A DNA stretch of 8,077 nt from Candidatus Pacearchaeota archaeon (GCA_017608985.1 JAFCEV010000023.1:1-8077), one strand, 5' to 3'; positions 1 to 6,932 are shown, numbered from the stretch's first letter. The notes: generated from the sequence alone by a model not told the origin. Program-made: numbers and translations.

Positions 1-55
1 AATCAATTATAGACAAATTAACATAATAATATACTAAATATTAATCAATCAATAA

Positions 56-75
56 TTCCATTAGAAATAAAGGTG
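56..75 (+). repeat. ORB-like direct repeat, copy 1
   Basis: The element reads TTCCATTAGAAATAAAGGTG. It matches the second copy at 154-173 at 17 of 20 positions. From memory of the archaeal origin recognition box (TTCCAGTGGAAAC followed by a G-rich run), it shares the TTCCA head, the central GAAA and the AAAGG tail. Its placement next to an initiator gene supports an Orc1-binding role, but binding itself is inferred. Confidence 0.5.
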
Positions 76-101
76 TTTTTCTTTGGAAGTAGTCATAATC
101 T

Positions 102-110
102 TTTATATAT
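102..110 (+). promoter_or_regulatory. Putative TATA box of orc1
   Basis: TTTATATAT fits the archaeal TATA-box consensus (TTTAWATA-like). With the usual spacing of roughly 25 bases to the start site, transcription would begin around 130-135 and leave a leader of about 50 nt before the orc1 start codon. No clear purine-rich BRE is seen in front of it. In such AT-rich DNA a TATA match is weak evidence on its own. Confidence 0.4.
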
Positions 111-153
111 TATTTTCATTTTTTATCGTGATTAAAAACGTCAAAAACAAAAT

Positions 154-173
154 TTCCATAAGAAATAGACGTG
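154..173 (+). repeat. ORB-like direct repeat, copy 2, at the orc1 ribosome-binding region
   Basis: The element reads TTCCATAAGAAATAGACGTG and differs from copy 1 at three positions, in the same orientation. It is followed at once by AGGGG (174-178), so a G-rich tail like that of ORB elements coincides with the putative ribosome-binding sequence. It ends eight bases before the orc1 start codon, placing it in the leader if transcription starts near 130. Initiator binding here could also affect orc1 expression, which is inference. Confidence 0.45.
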
Positions 174-181
174 AGGGGTAA

Positions 182-1393
182 ATGACACTAGAAATAGAAA
201 AGATTTTTGATAATTTCGATAGTAATAGAATATTTAAAGATAAGAGCTTATTACAAACTAATTATAAACCTGCTGAAATTCTTCATAGAGGAGAACAAAT
301 CAGGCAAATCGCATCGATTCTTGCACCTATTTTAAGAGGGGAAAAAACAAGTAATTTATTTCTTTATGGGAAAACAGGAACAGGTAAAACTCTTTCAATT
401 AATTATGTTAGGGATGAGCTCTTAAAAAGGATAAAAAAAGACAATGATTTTAGAGTAAAAATAGAATACCTAAATTGCAAATTGAAGAAAGTTTCTGATA
501 CAGAATACAGGATTCTAGCAGAACTTATTAAAAAATTAGGAGGAGAAGTCCCTGCTACAGGTTTGCCAACGCAATCTGTTTATGGAAAATTTATAGAATT
601 AATAGATAATGAAAAACAGCTGGTGGTTTTGATTTTAGATGAAATTGATCAAACAGTAAAAAAAATCTCTAGTGATTTTTTATATAATTTAACAAGACTA
701 AATTCAGAACTTTCAAAAACACAAATTTGCATAGTAGGGATTAGCAATAATCTAACTTTTTTGGAAGAAGTAGATCCGAGAGTTAGAAGTTCTCTTTCAG
801 AGGAAGAAGTGGTTTTTCCTCCTTATAATGCTTTACAATTACAAGACATTTTAAATAAACGTTCTAAAGGGGCATTTAAAGAAAATGTTTTGCAGCCAGG
901 TGTTGTGGCTAAATGTGCTGCTTTTGCAGCTAGAGAGCATGGAGATGCAAGAAGAGCACTTGATTTATTGAGGATAGCAGGAGAACTTGCAGAAAGAGGC
1001 AATTCTAAAAAAATTCTATTAAAACACATAGATGAAGCTAATAATAAAATTGAGAGAGACAAGATATTAGATGTTATATGTTCTGAACCAAAACAATTCC
1101 AATTAGTTTTATATTCAATAATAAATCTCTCTGAAAAACGAAAAGATAAGCCTATTTTTACTGGTGATGTTTATAATTTTTATTACGAGCTTTGCATTAA
1201 AAATAAGAGCGAGGTTTTGACACAAAGGAGAGTAAGTGATATAATTCAAGAGTTTGATATGCTGGGGATTATTAATGTAAAAGTTATTTCAAAAGGAAGA
1301 GGGGGGAGAATGAGGGAAATTAAAATGGCTATAACAAATAATGTTATAAAGAAAGCTAAAGAAATAATAGAAGAATCTTTAGATTATAAGTGA
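182..1393 (+). CDS. cdc6: Orc1/Cdc6 family replication initiator ATPase
   Basis: This is the archaeal replication initiator, which binds origin repeats and helps load the MCM helicase; 403 residues is normal for the family. Visible AAA+ motifs are Walker A GKTGTGKT (63-70), Walker B LILDEID (150-156), sensor 1 GISNN (186-190), an arginine-containing box DPRVRSSL (198-205) and sensor 2 GDARRALD (254-261). A winged-helix DNA-binding domain follows (about 300-403), including a basic wing SKGRGGRMREI (370-380). An in-frame TAA sits directly before the ATG, so the start cannot lie further upstream; AGGGG is found three bases before it. The gene heads a same-strand run with DP1, a HAD-type protein and DP2, separated from DP1 by 57 bp. 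All ATPase motifs look intact, so it should be functional. A paralogue elsewhere in the genome cannot be excluded. Confidence 0.97.
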   Translation: MTLEIEKIFDNFDSNRIFKDKSLLQTNYKPAEILHRGEQIRQIASILAPILRGEKTSNLFLYGKTGTGKTLSINYVRDELLKRIKKDNDFRVKIEYLNCKLKKVSDTEYRILAELIKKLGGEVPATGLPTQSVYGKFIELIDNEKQLVVLILDEIDQTVKKISSDFLYNLTRLNSELSKTQICIVGISNNLTFLEEVDPRVRSSLSEEEVVFPPYNALQLQDILNKRSKGAFKENVLQPGVVAKCAAFAAREHGDARRALDLLRIAGELAERGNSKKILLKHIDEANNKIERDKILDVICSEPKQFQLVLYSIINLSEKRKDKPIFTGDVYNFYYELCIKNKSEVLTQRRVSDIIQEFDMLGIINVKVISKGRGGRMREIKMAITNNVIKKAKEIIEESLDYK

Positions 1394-1450
1394 TTTGCAT
1401 AAGTATTTTTGTGTTATAGGAACAGAAAAGTTAAGGGGTTTTAGATTTAA
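1394..1450 (+). promoter_or_regulatory. Short orc1-polB spacer with an AGGGG leader motif
   Basis: This 57-bp spacer contains no gene. AGGGG at 1434-1438 is the only candidate ribosome-binding sequence for DP1, but it lies twelve bases before the ATG, longer than usual. TTATAG (1414-1419) is at best a weak TATA-like sequence, so I cannot tell whether DP1 has its own promoter or reads through from orc1. No T-run terminator separates the two genes. Confidence 0.35.
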
Positions 1451-3034
1451 ATGGATAAGAAAATTTTGGATTTTTGCTTGAAAAAAGGATTTTTAGTAGA
1501 TGAAGAAATGCTGAAATTATTACATGATACAGGAGATTTAGAATCTGTAAAGAAAATACTTGAGAATATAAAAAATTCTACAGAGAAGAAGATAATTACT
1601 AGAAAGCTTTTCGAGGCTAATGCAGAGCAGGTTGACCAATTTCTTCTAACTCTTCCTGAAAAGGCACGTGCAAATTTTGAAAAATTAAAAATTAAACTTG
1701 GTTTAAGTATAGAGATTTCTAAAGAGTTTGGTTCTAAGAAAATTAGCGAAGAGCCCATAGAGTTAGATAAGAGTAAGAATAGTGTAAAAATAATTGCTAT
1801 GGCCCCTACAGTTACTAAAAAAATAGAAGTGCAGGATTTTATTAACTATTTCAGAGCAAGATATTCTGAATTAAGAAATATTCTTCAAGAGAATCCTATA
1901 TTAAGTAATCCTATTTCTATAAGCAAAATCTTTGGAGATAGAAGAGGAATTTCTGTTATAGGGATGGTTTCAGATAAAAGAATCACAAAAAACAAAAATT
2001 TTTTATTTGAAATCGAGGATTTAACAGGAAAAATAAGGGTAGTGGTAAATAAAAACAATACTAAGGTTTATGAGAAAGCCGAGGATATTGCTTTGGATTC
2101 TGTGATTGGATTTAAGGGTTCTGGAAATCAAGAAATTCTTTTTGCAAACGAGGTGGTGTTTCCTGAGCCAAATCTTCTTATAAGAAAAAAATCACTTGTG
2201 GAAGAGTATGCTTTATTTATAGGTGATTTGCATTTTGGGAGTAAATTGTTTATGGAAAAAAATTTCCTAAATTTTATAGATTATCTTAATGGAAAGATTC
2301 CAAATACTCCTGAAGTGCAGAAAATAAAGTATCTTTTCATTGTTGGAGATCTTGTAACAGGGGTTGGGAATTATCCAAACCAAGAGAGGGATTTAAAAAT
2401 TCTTGATTTAGAAGAACAATTTTCAGGTGTGGCTAAATTACTGGGAAAAATACGAAAAGATATTAAAATAATAATCTCCCCAGGAAACCACGATGGTGTC
2501 AGATTAATGGAACCTCAGCCCCTTTTTGATGAAAAATATGCTTGGGCTTTGTATAATCTGGAAAATGTTATATTAACAGGGAATCCGGCAAGTGTAAACA
2601 TAGGAGCAAAAAAAGATTTTCCAGGTTTTGATGTTCTAACTTATCATGGATTTTCTTTCCCATATTATGCGAACAATGTTTCAAAATTAACGAAGAAGAA
2701 AGCAATGAATTCACCTGAAGAAATAATGAAATATTTATTGAAGCATAGGCATTTGGCACCCACCCATACATCTACCCAGTATTTCCCTCATGAGAGAGAC
2801 TGGTTTTTGATAAACAGTGTTCCTGATATTCTTGTTTCAGCACATACACACAAGAGCGCGGTTACACATTATAATAATATTCTTTTAATTTCTGTTTCTT
2901 GTTGGGAAAAGATGACTTCTTATCAAGAAAAATTCGGAAATGAGCCAGACCATTGCAAGGTTCCTATGTTCAATCTTAAAACAAGACAAGTAAAAATTCT
3001 AGATTTTGAGGGGGAAAATGAAAATAGGAATTGA
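1451..3034 (+). CDS. polB: DNA polymerase D (PolII) small subunit DP1, 3'-5' exonuclease
   Basis: This is the proofreading subunit of the archaeal PolD heterodimer. The N-terminal ~130 residues are helical and charged and are followed by an OB-fold-like segment (about 155-240). The calcineurin/Mre11-type phosphoesterase domain runs from about 253 to the end. Its metal-site motifs are all visible: GDLH (258-261), GD (299-300), GNHD (345-348), YHG (398-400) and AHTH (464-467). Retention of these Asp, His and Asn ligands suggests an active nuclease, unlike the inactivated small subunits of eukaryotic B-family polymerases. At 527 residues it is shorter than the Pyrococcus protein (over 600) but within the archaeal range. 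An in-frame TAA immediately before the ATG fixes the 5' limit. Its 3' end overlaps the next gene by 17 bp, and DP2 follows one gene later, so coordinated production of the two subunits is likely. Confidence 0.96.
   Translation: MDKKILDFCLKKGFLVDEEMLKLLHDTGDLESVKKILENIKNSTEKKIITRKLFEANAEQVDQFLLTLPEKARANFEKLKIKLGLSIEISKEFGSKKISEEPIELDKSKNSVKIIAMAPTVTKKIEVQDFINYFRARYSELRNILQENPILSNPISISKIFGDRRGISVIGMVSDKRITKNKNFLFEIEDLTGKIRVVVNKNNTKVYEKAEDIALDSVIGFKGSGNQEILFANEVVFPEPNLLIRKKSLVEEYALFIGDLHFGSKLFMEKNFLNFIDYLNGKIPNTPEVQKIKYLFIVGDLVTGVGNYPNQERDLKILDLEEQFSGVAKLLGKIRKDIKIIISPGNHDGVRLMEPQPLFDEKYAWALYNLENVILTGNPASVNIGAKKDFPGFDVLTYHGFSFPYYANNVSKLTKKKAMNSPEEIMKYLLKHRHLAPTHTSTQYFPHERDWFLINSVPDILVSAHTHKSAVTHYNNILLISVSCWEKMTSYQEKFGNEPDHCKVPMFNLKTRQVKILDFEGENENRN
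3008..3014 (+). promoter_or_regulatory. Ribosome-binding site deciding the HAD gene start
   Basis: GAGGGGG lies inside the end of the DP1 coding sequence, three bases before the ATG at 3018. It favours that ATG over the in-frame TTG at 3006, which would place the G-run inside the coding sequence and add four residues before a conserved N-terminus. Confidence 0.5.
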
Positions 3035-3332
3035 TGTTGATGATGTTGTTGCAACATTTATGGAGCACTATTTGAAATTTCATAATTTAATTAATAATGG
3101 TTATGAAGTCATTTTTTCAGGCGAGATTTATGGGGGAAAAACAAAATCCACAATTTGTAAGGATAAATGGATTTCTCTAATAGTAGAAGATAATGTGATT
3201 TATGCTTTAAACTGTGCTCAAGAAGATATTAAAGTTTTTCTTTTAGATAAACCTTGGAATAAAAAATACAAACATCACAAAAATATAGTCAAAGTGAAAG
3301 ATTGGGATGAAATAATAGATAAATTAAAATGA
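3018..3332 (+). CDS. Miniature HAD-type, 5'(3')-nucleotidase-like protein, middle missing
   Basis: This small protein (104 residues) looks like a HAD-superfamily phosphatase related to the NT5C / COG5663-type group, usually about 180-200 residues. It opens with motif I IGIDVDDVV (3-11), giving nucleophile D6 and acid/base D8, and the FHN stretch (21-23) that follows in these proteins. It then jumps to the family's C-terminal part: FSGEIYGGKTKS (33-44, probable motif III lysine), the motif IV acidic pair VEDN (56-59), and KVFLLDKPWN (72-81). The segment carrying the cap and motif II (Ser/Thr) is absent. The ATG at 3018 is chosen over a TTG at 3006 because motif I then begins the protein and GAGGGGG (3008-3014) stands before it. 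It overlaps DP1 by 17 bp and DP2 by 4 bp. Activity is doubtful and substrate unknown. It may be a relic or a minimal fold. Confidence 0.75.
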   Translation: MKIGIDVDDVVATFMEHYLKFHNLINNGYEVIFSGEIYGGKTKSTICKDKWISLIVEDNVIYALNCAQEDIKVFLLDKPWNKKYKHHKNIVKVKDWDEIIDKLK

Positions 3333-6300
3333 ATACTTCAAAATATTTTCAGGATTTAGAAAAAAATGTTAAAAGAATTTATGAAATTGCAAATAAAGCA
3401 AGGGCAAAAGGGTTGGATAATATAAATAAAGTTGAAGTGCCTCTTGCTACGAGCCTTGCTGAGAAAGTTGTGACTCTTATAGGGACAATATATCCTCAAT
3501 TAATTGGTTCTGGAATTGTAGAGAGAATTCTTGAGTTGGAAAAAGAATATGGAAAACTTGATATTGCTGTTGTTTATAAAATAGGAGAAGAGGTTGCAAG
3601 GCAGAAATTCTGCAAATTTTCAACTTTAACAGAGGCAATTGATGCAGGGATAAGGGTTGGTTTTGCTTATATAACTTTAGCAGTAGTTTCTTCTCCAATA
3701 GAAGGTTATACTGGTTTGAAATTAAAAAAAACAAGAGAAGGGAAAGAATATTTTGAGGCATTTTTTTCAGGTCCTATTCGAAGTGCAGGAACAACAGCAT
3801 CATGCATTGCTCTAATGCTGATAGATTATTTGAGAGAACTTTTCGGATTTGCAAAATATGATCCTACAAAAGAGGAAGTTAAGAGATATGTTACAGAGTG
3901 CTATGATTATCACGAGAGAGTCACAAATTTGCAATATATAGGAACAGAGGAAGAATTAGAATTCTTAGCAAAGAATATTCCTATTCAAATTTCAGGAGAA
4001 CCGACAGAAAAAATAGAGGTTTCTAATTATAAAAATTTAGATAGGGTTGATACTGATTATATTAGGGGTGGCATGTGTTTGATTTTTTCAGAGGGGCTGG
4101 CTCAGAAAGCAGCGAAGGCATTTAGGTTACTTAATGAAGCAAAGAGCAAAGGAATTTCTTCAACAGGTTTTGATTTTTTGAAAAATTATCTGGAATTGCA
4201 TGAAAAGAGAAATATTGGAGAAACAGATGATTCCCCCGCATATATTAAAGATTTAGTTGCAGGAAGACCTATTTTTGGACATCCTTCTAAGTCAGGAGGA
4301 TTTCGGTTTAGGTATGGTAGAAGCAGAGTTTCTGGATTTAGTGCAGCATCAATTTCCCCTGCAACAATGGCTATTACAGATAATTTTATTGCTATAGGGA
4401 CTCAATTAAAAATAGAAAAGCCAACTAAAGGGTGTGCTGTGACTGTTTGTGATTCTATTGAGGGGCCTGTTGTTAAATTATTTAATGGAAGTGTAAAAAA
4501 ACTTAAGAGTAGAGAAGAAGCCAAACAGATATATCCTGATGTAGAAGAGATAATTTATCTGGGGGATATTTTAATTCCTTTTAGTGATGTTTTAAACAGA
4601 AATTCAGTGTTGCCTAAGCCCGGATATGTTGAAGAGTGGTGGAAGATGGATTTAAGAGAGAAGGCTCCTGATGTTGAGAAGCAAATAGATTGTTTTAATG
4701 TGGATTTTGAAAGTGCTGTGGAATTGAGCAGAAAATATAAAGTTCCTCTTCACCCAAGATTTATTTTTTATTGGACACAAATTTCCAAAGAACAATTCAA
4801 AACTTTATTAAAATGGTTGAGTTGTGGAAAAATTGAAGGAAAAATAATTCTGCCATATCTTAAATCTGAACAAGAAAAATTCAAAAAAGGAAAAAGAGCT
4901 CTTGAATTGCTCGGAATTGAACATGATGTAACTATTGAAAATGTTGTATTAAGTAAAGAAAATAGTAAAGCGTTATTAGCAAATTTGGGATTTGTTTTTA
5001 AAGATTTACAAAAAATTGCTTTAAAAGAAAATTTTGAAAATAAAAATTATGTTGAAGATGTTTTAGAAACAGTTAATGCTCTTTCAGAATTTGAAATAAA
5101 AGATAAAGCAGGGGAATTTATTGGGGCACGAATGGGAAGGCCTGAAAAAACTAAACTTAGGAAACTTACAGGTAGTCCGAATGTATTGTTTCCTGTTGGG
5201 AAAGAAGGAGGGAGATTGCGGAGTGTTCAGGCTGCGTGTGAAGCAGGGAAGGTGAAAAGCACATTTCCTCTTTATTTTTGTGAGAATTGTAATAAAGAAA
5301 CAATTTATCCTTTCTGTGAAAACTGCGGGAAGAAATGTAGGAAAAGATATTATTTTCGTGACAGCGAAGAAAAATCTTTTAAGAATTACAATAAGGATAA
5401 CAGAAAAGGGGATCCTTTTTGCACACAAATTTTAGATATTAATCATTACTTTGAGAAAGCTCTTGAGCATCTCAGACTTTCTAAAGAAGAAGCACCTGTT
5501 TTAGTGAAAGGGGTTAGGGGGACTTCTTCAGAAAATCATGTTATGGAACATCTTGGAAAAGGAATTTTGCGAGCCCAATATGATCTGCAGGTAAATAAGG
5601 ATGGGACAGTAAGAGTCGATGCTACTGAACTTCCTTTGGTTTCATTCAAACCCAAAGAGATTTTTGTTAGTGTAGAAAAACTAAAGAAATTAGGTTATGA
5701 AAAAGATATTTATGGAAAGGAGATTGTTGATGAAGAACAAATAATTGAGTTGATGCCTCATGATATTATTCTTCCGAGTCCTACAGAATCCCCAGATGAA
5801 AGAGCAGATGATGTTTTTATAAGAATAAGTAATTTTATTGATGATTTGCTTAAGAGATTTTATAAGTTGGACACTTTTTATAATGTAAAATCGAGAGAGG
5901 ATTTAATAGGACATCTTGGGGTGTGTATGGCTCCCCATAATTGTGCAGGTGTGGTTTCCAGAATTATTGGTTTTTCAAATACACAGGGATTAATCGCTTC
6001 TCCTTATATGCATGCAGCAATTCGAAGAGATTGTGATGGAGATGAAGCTGCTATTATGCTTTTGATGGATGTTCTTTTGAATTTTTCCAAAGAATTTTTA
6101 CCAAGTCATAGAGGGGGGACTCAGGATGCTCCACTTGTGCTAAACACAAAAATTAGTGCAGGAGAAGTAGATGATCAAATTCTTGATTTAGAGTTACTAA
6201 AAGAATATCCTTTAGAACTTTATAGAATGGCTGAGCAGAAAAAATCTTCTTCTGAAGTGAAGACAATAAAAACCATTAGACATATTTTAAAAGAAAAAGG

Positions 6301-6784
6301 AAATCCATTTACAAATATAGGATATACTCACTCCACCACAAATTTTAATGAAGGGGTTGTTTGCTCTACTTATAAATTACTGGCGACTATGGATGAAAAA
6401 GTTCAGCACCAAATGGAGCTTGTGGAAAAACTTAGGTCAGTGGATACTTCAGATACTGCACGGTTAATTATAGAGAGGCATTTTATAAGAGATTTAAAAG
6501 GTAATCTGAGAAATTTTTCTATGCAAGGATTTAGGTGTATTTCTTGCAATGAAATAGTACGGCGTCCTCCTTTGAAGGGGGTCTGTCCTGTTTGTGGAGG
6601 GAAACTAATTTTTACAACACATGAGGGGGGAATCAAAAAATATTTAGAGATTGCTTTGGCTCTTGCTGATAAATATGGGGCTTCTAATTATGTGAAACAG
6701 AATCTTGAACTTGTGAAAAGATATATAGAAAGCATTTTTGGAAAAGAACTTGAGAAACAAGAAAAATTAGAGGGGTGGTTTTGA
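3329..6784 (+). CDS. polC: DNA polymerase D (PolII) large subunit DP2, catalytic
   Basis: This is the replicative polymerase subunit of PolD, a two-barrel (double-psi beta-barrel) enzyme related to RNA polymerases; 1151 residues is full length. Visible features include the N-terminal helical region (1-110), the SGPIRSAGTT stretch (147-156), the GARMGRPEK signature (599-607), a zinc ribbon (C651, C654, C663, C666), the APHNCAG stretch (868-874), and the catalytic core RRDCDGDEAA (899-908) with aspartates D901, D903 and D905. D903 and D905 correspond to the DGD metal ligands. A second zinc finger follows (C1070, C1073, C1086, C1089). The protein ends in QEKLEGWF (1144-1151), a PIP-box of QxxLxxWF form for PCNA binding. 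No intein interrupts the active site, although archaeal DP2 genes often carry one. The ATG overlaps the preceding stop as ATGA and has no clear ribosome-binding site, so translation is probably coupled to the HAD gene. Confidence 0.97.
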   Translation: MNTSKYFQDLEKNVKRIYEIANKARAKGLDNINKVEVPLATSLAEKVVTLIGTIYPQLIGSGIVERILELEKEYGKLDIAVVYKIGEEVARQKFCKFSTLTEAIDAGIRVGFAYITLAVVSSPIEGYTGLKLKKTREGKEYFEAFFSGPIRSAGTTASCIALMLIDYLRELFGFAKYDPTKEEVKRYVTECYDYHERVTNLQYIGTEEELEFLAKNIPIQISGEPTEKIEVSNYKNLDRVDTDYIRGGMCLIFSEGLAQKAAKAFRLLNEAKSKGISSTGFDFLKNYLELHEKRNIGETDDSPAYIKDLVAGRPIFGHPSKSGGFRFRYGRSRVSGFSAASISPATMAITDNFIAIGTQLKIEKPTKGCAVTVCDSIEGPVVKLFNGSVKKLKSREEAKQIYPDVEEIIYLGDILIPFSDVLNRNSVLPKPGYVEEWWKMDLREKAPDVEKQIDCFNVDFESAVELSRKYKVPLHPRFIFYWTQISKEQFKTLLKWLSCGKIEGKIILPYLKSEQEKFKKGKRALELLGIEHDVTIENVVLSKENSKALLANLGFVFKDLQKIALKENFENKNYVEDVLETVNALSEFEIKDKAGEFIGARMGRPEKTKLRKLTGSPNVLFPVGKEGGRLRSVQAACEAGKVKSTFPLYFCENCNKETIYPFCENCGKKCRKRYYFRDSEEKSFKNYNKDNRKGDPFCTQILDINHYFEKALEHLRLSKEEAPVLVKGVRGTSSENHVMEHLGKGILRAQYDLQVNKDGTVRVDATELPLVSFKPKEIFVSVEKLKKLGYEKDIYGKEIVDEEQIIELMPHDIILPSPTESPDERADDVFIRISNFIDDLLKRFYKLDTFYNVKSREDLIGHLGVCMAPHNCAGVVSRIIGFSNTQGLIASPYMHAAIRRDCDGDEAAIMLLMDVLLNFSKEFLPSHRGGTQDAPLVLNTKISAGEVDDQILDLELLKEYPLELYRMAEQKKSSSEVKTIKTIRHILKEKGNPFTNIGYTHSTTNFNEGVVCSTYKLLATMDEKVQHQMELVEKLRSVDTSDTARLIIERHFIRDLKGNLRNFSMQGFRCISCNEIVRRPPLKGVCPVCGGKLIFTTHEGGIKKYLEIALALADKYGASNYVKQNLELVKRYIESIFGKELEKQEKLEGWF

Positions 6785-6932
6785 TTATCTTGGTTTTTGA
6801 ACTTCATCACAAAACGTATCTTTGTTTACCTTCTTAATTTTTTTATTAGTTTTTTCATATCTAAGCTATAAAATGGTTGCTCAAATATTTTTTTATTCTT
6901 GAATATGTTCTTTTAAGCCCATCATTCGTATA
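6785..6932. other. Convergent intergenic region with T-runs
   Basis: This 148-bp gap separates the stop of DP2 (+ strand) from the stop of the TctA-like gene (- strand). I see no ORF, tRNA or box C/D motif in it. It contains three T-runs on the + strand that suit archaeal termination. The - strand has only short T-runs (complement of AAAA at 6811-6814 and around 6869-6873). Confidence 0.6.
6838..6894 (+). terminator. Probable oligo-T terminator cluster of the PolD operon
   Basis: Runs of seven T (6838-6844), six T (6850-6855) and seven T (6888-6894) follow the DP2 stop by about 50-110 bp. Archaeal RNA polymerase terminates at oligo-T on the non-template strand without needing a hairpin, and tandem runs are common backups. 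No convincing stem-loop is visible. Confidence 0.5.

Larger units (their letters stand above)
1..181. other. Candidate replication origin / orc1 leader region
   Basis: This non-coding stretch lies directly upstream of the orc1/cdc6 gene. The first 55 bases are extremely AT-rich, with only about seven G or C, and contain repeated AATCAAT words at 1-7 and 43-53, which would suit a duplex-unwinding element. Next come two similar 20-bp elements (56-75 and 154-173) resembling origin recognition boxes, with a TATA-like promoter between them. Archaeal origins typically lie beside orc1/cdc6 and combine ORB repeats with an AT-rich unwinding region, so the arrangement fits. Origin function is inferred. 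The region is cut by the left window edge, so further repeats may lie outside. Confidence 0.5.

Noticed and set aside
138..172. Inverted pair ACGTC (138-142) / GACGT (168-172)
   Set aside because: Five-base arms with a 25-base loop are too short to support a structure or an operator without conservation.
1418..1442. GGAAC...AAGGGG in the orc1-polB spacer as a further origin element
   Set aside because: It lacks the TTCCA head and does not align with the two copies in the leader; the G-run is more simply a ribosome-binding signal.
3006..3017. TTG start for the HAD gene, four residues longer
   Set aside because: It would translate the GAGGGGG ribosome-binding sequence and place non-conserved residues before a motif that normally starts at the N-terminus; the ATG at 3018 fits better.
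3477..3761. Open frame of 94 codons on the - strand, Leu/Gln-rich
   Set aside because: It is antisense to the N-terminal part of DP2, which is well conserved in the + frame; the composition is typical of a shadow frame.
6005..6060. Possible intein at the DP2 active site
   Set aside because: DP2 inteins often sit at the DGD catalytic motif, but here RRDCDGDEAA runs directly into the following conserved stretch with no insertion.
6785..6932. Small RNA or box C/D RNA gene in the convergent gap
   Set aside because: No RTGATGA/CTGA pair, cloverleaf or stable stem is visible; only T-runs stand out.
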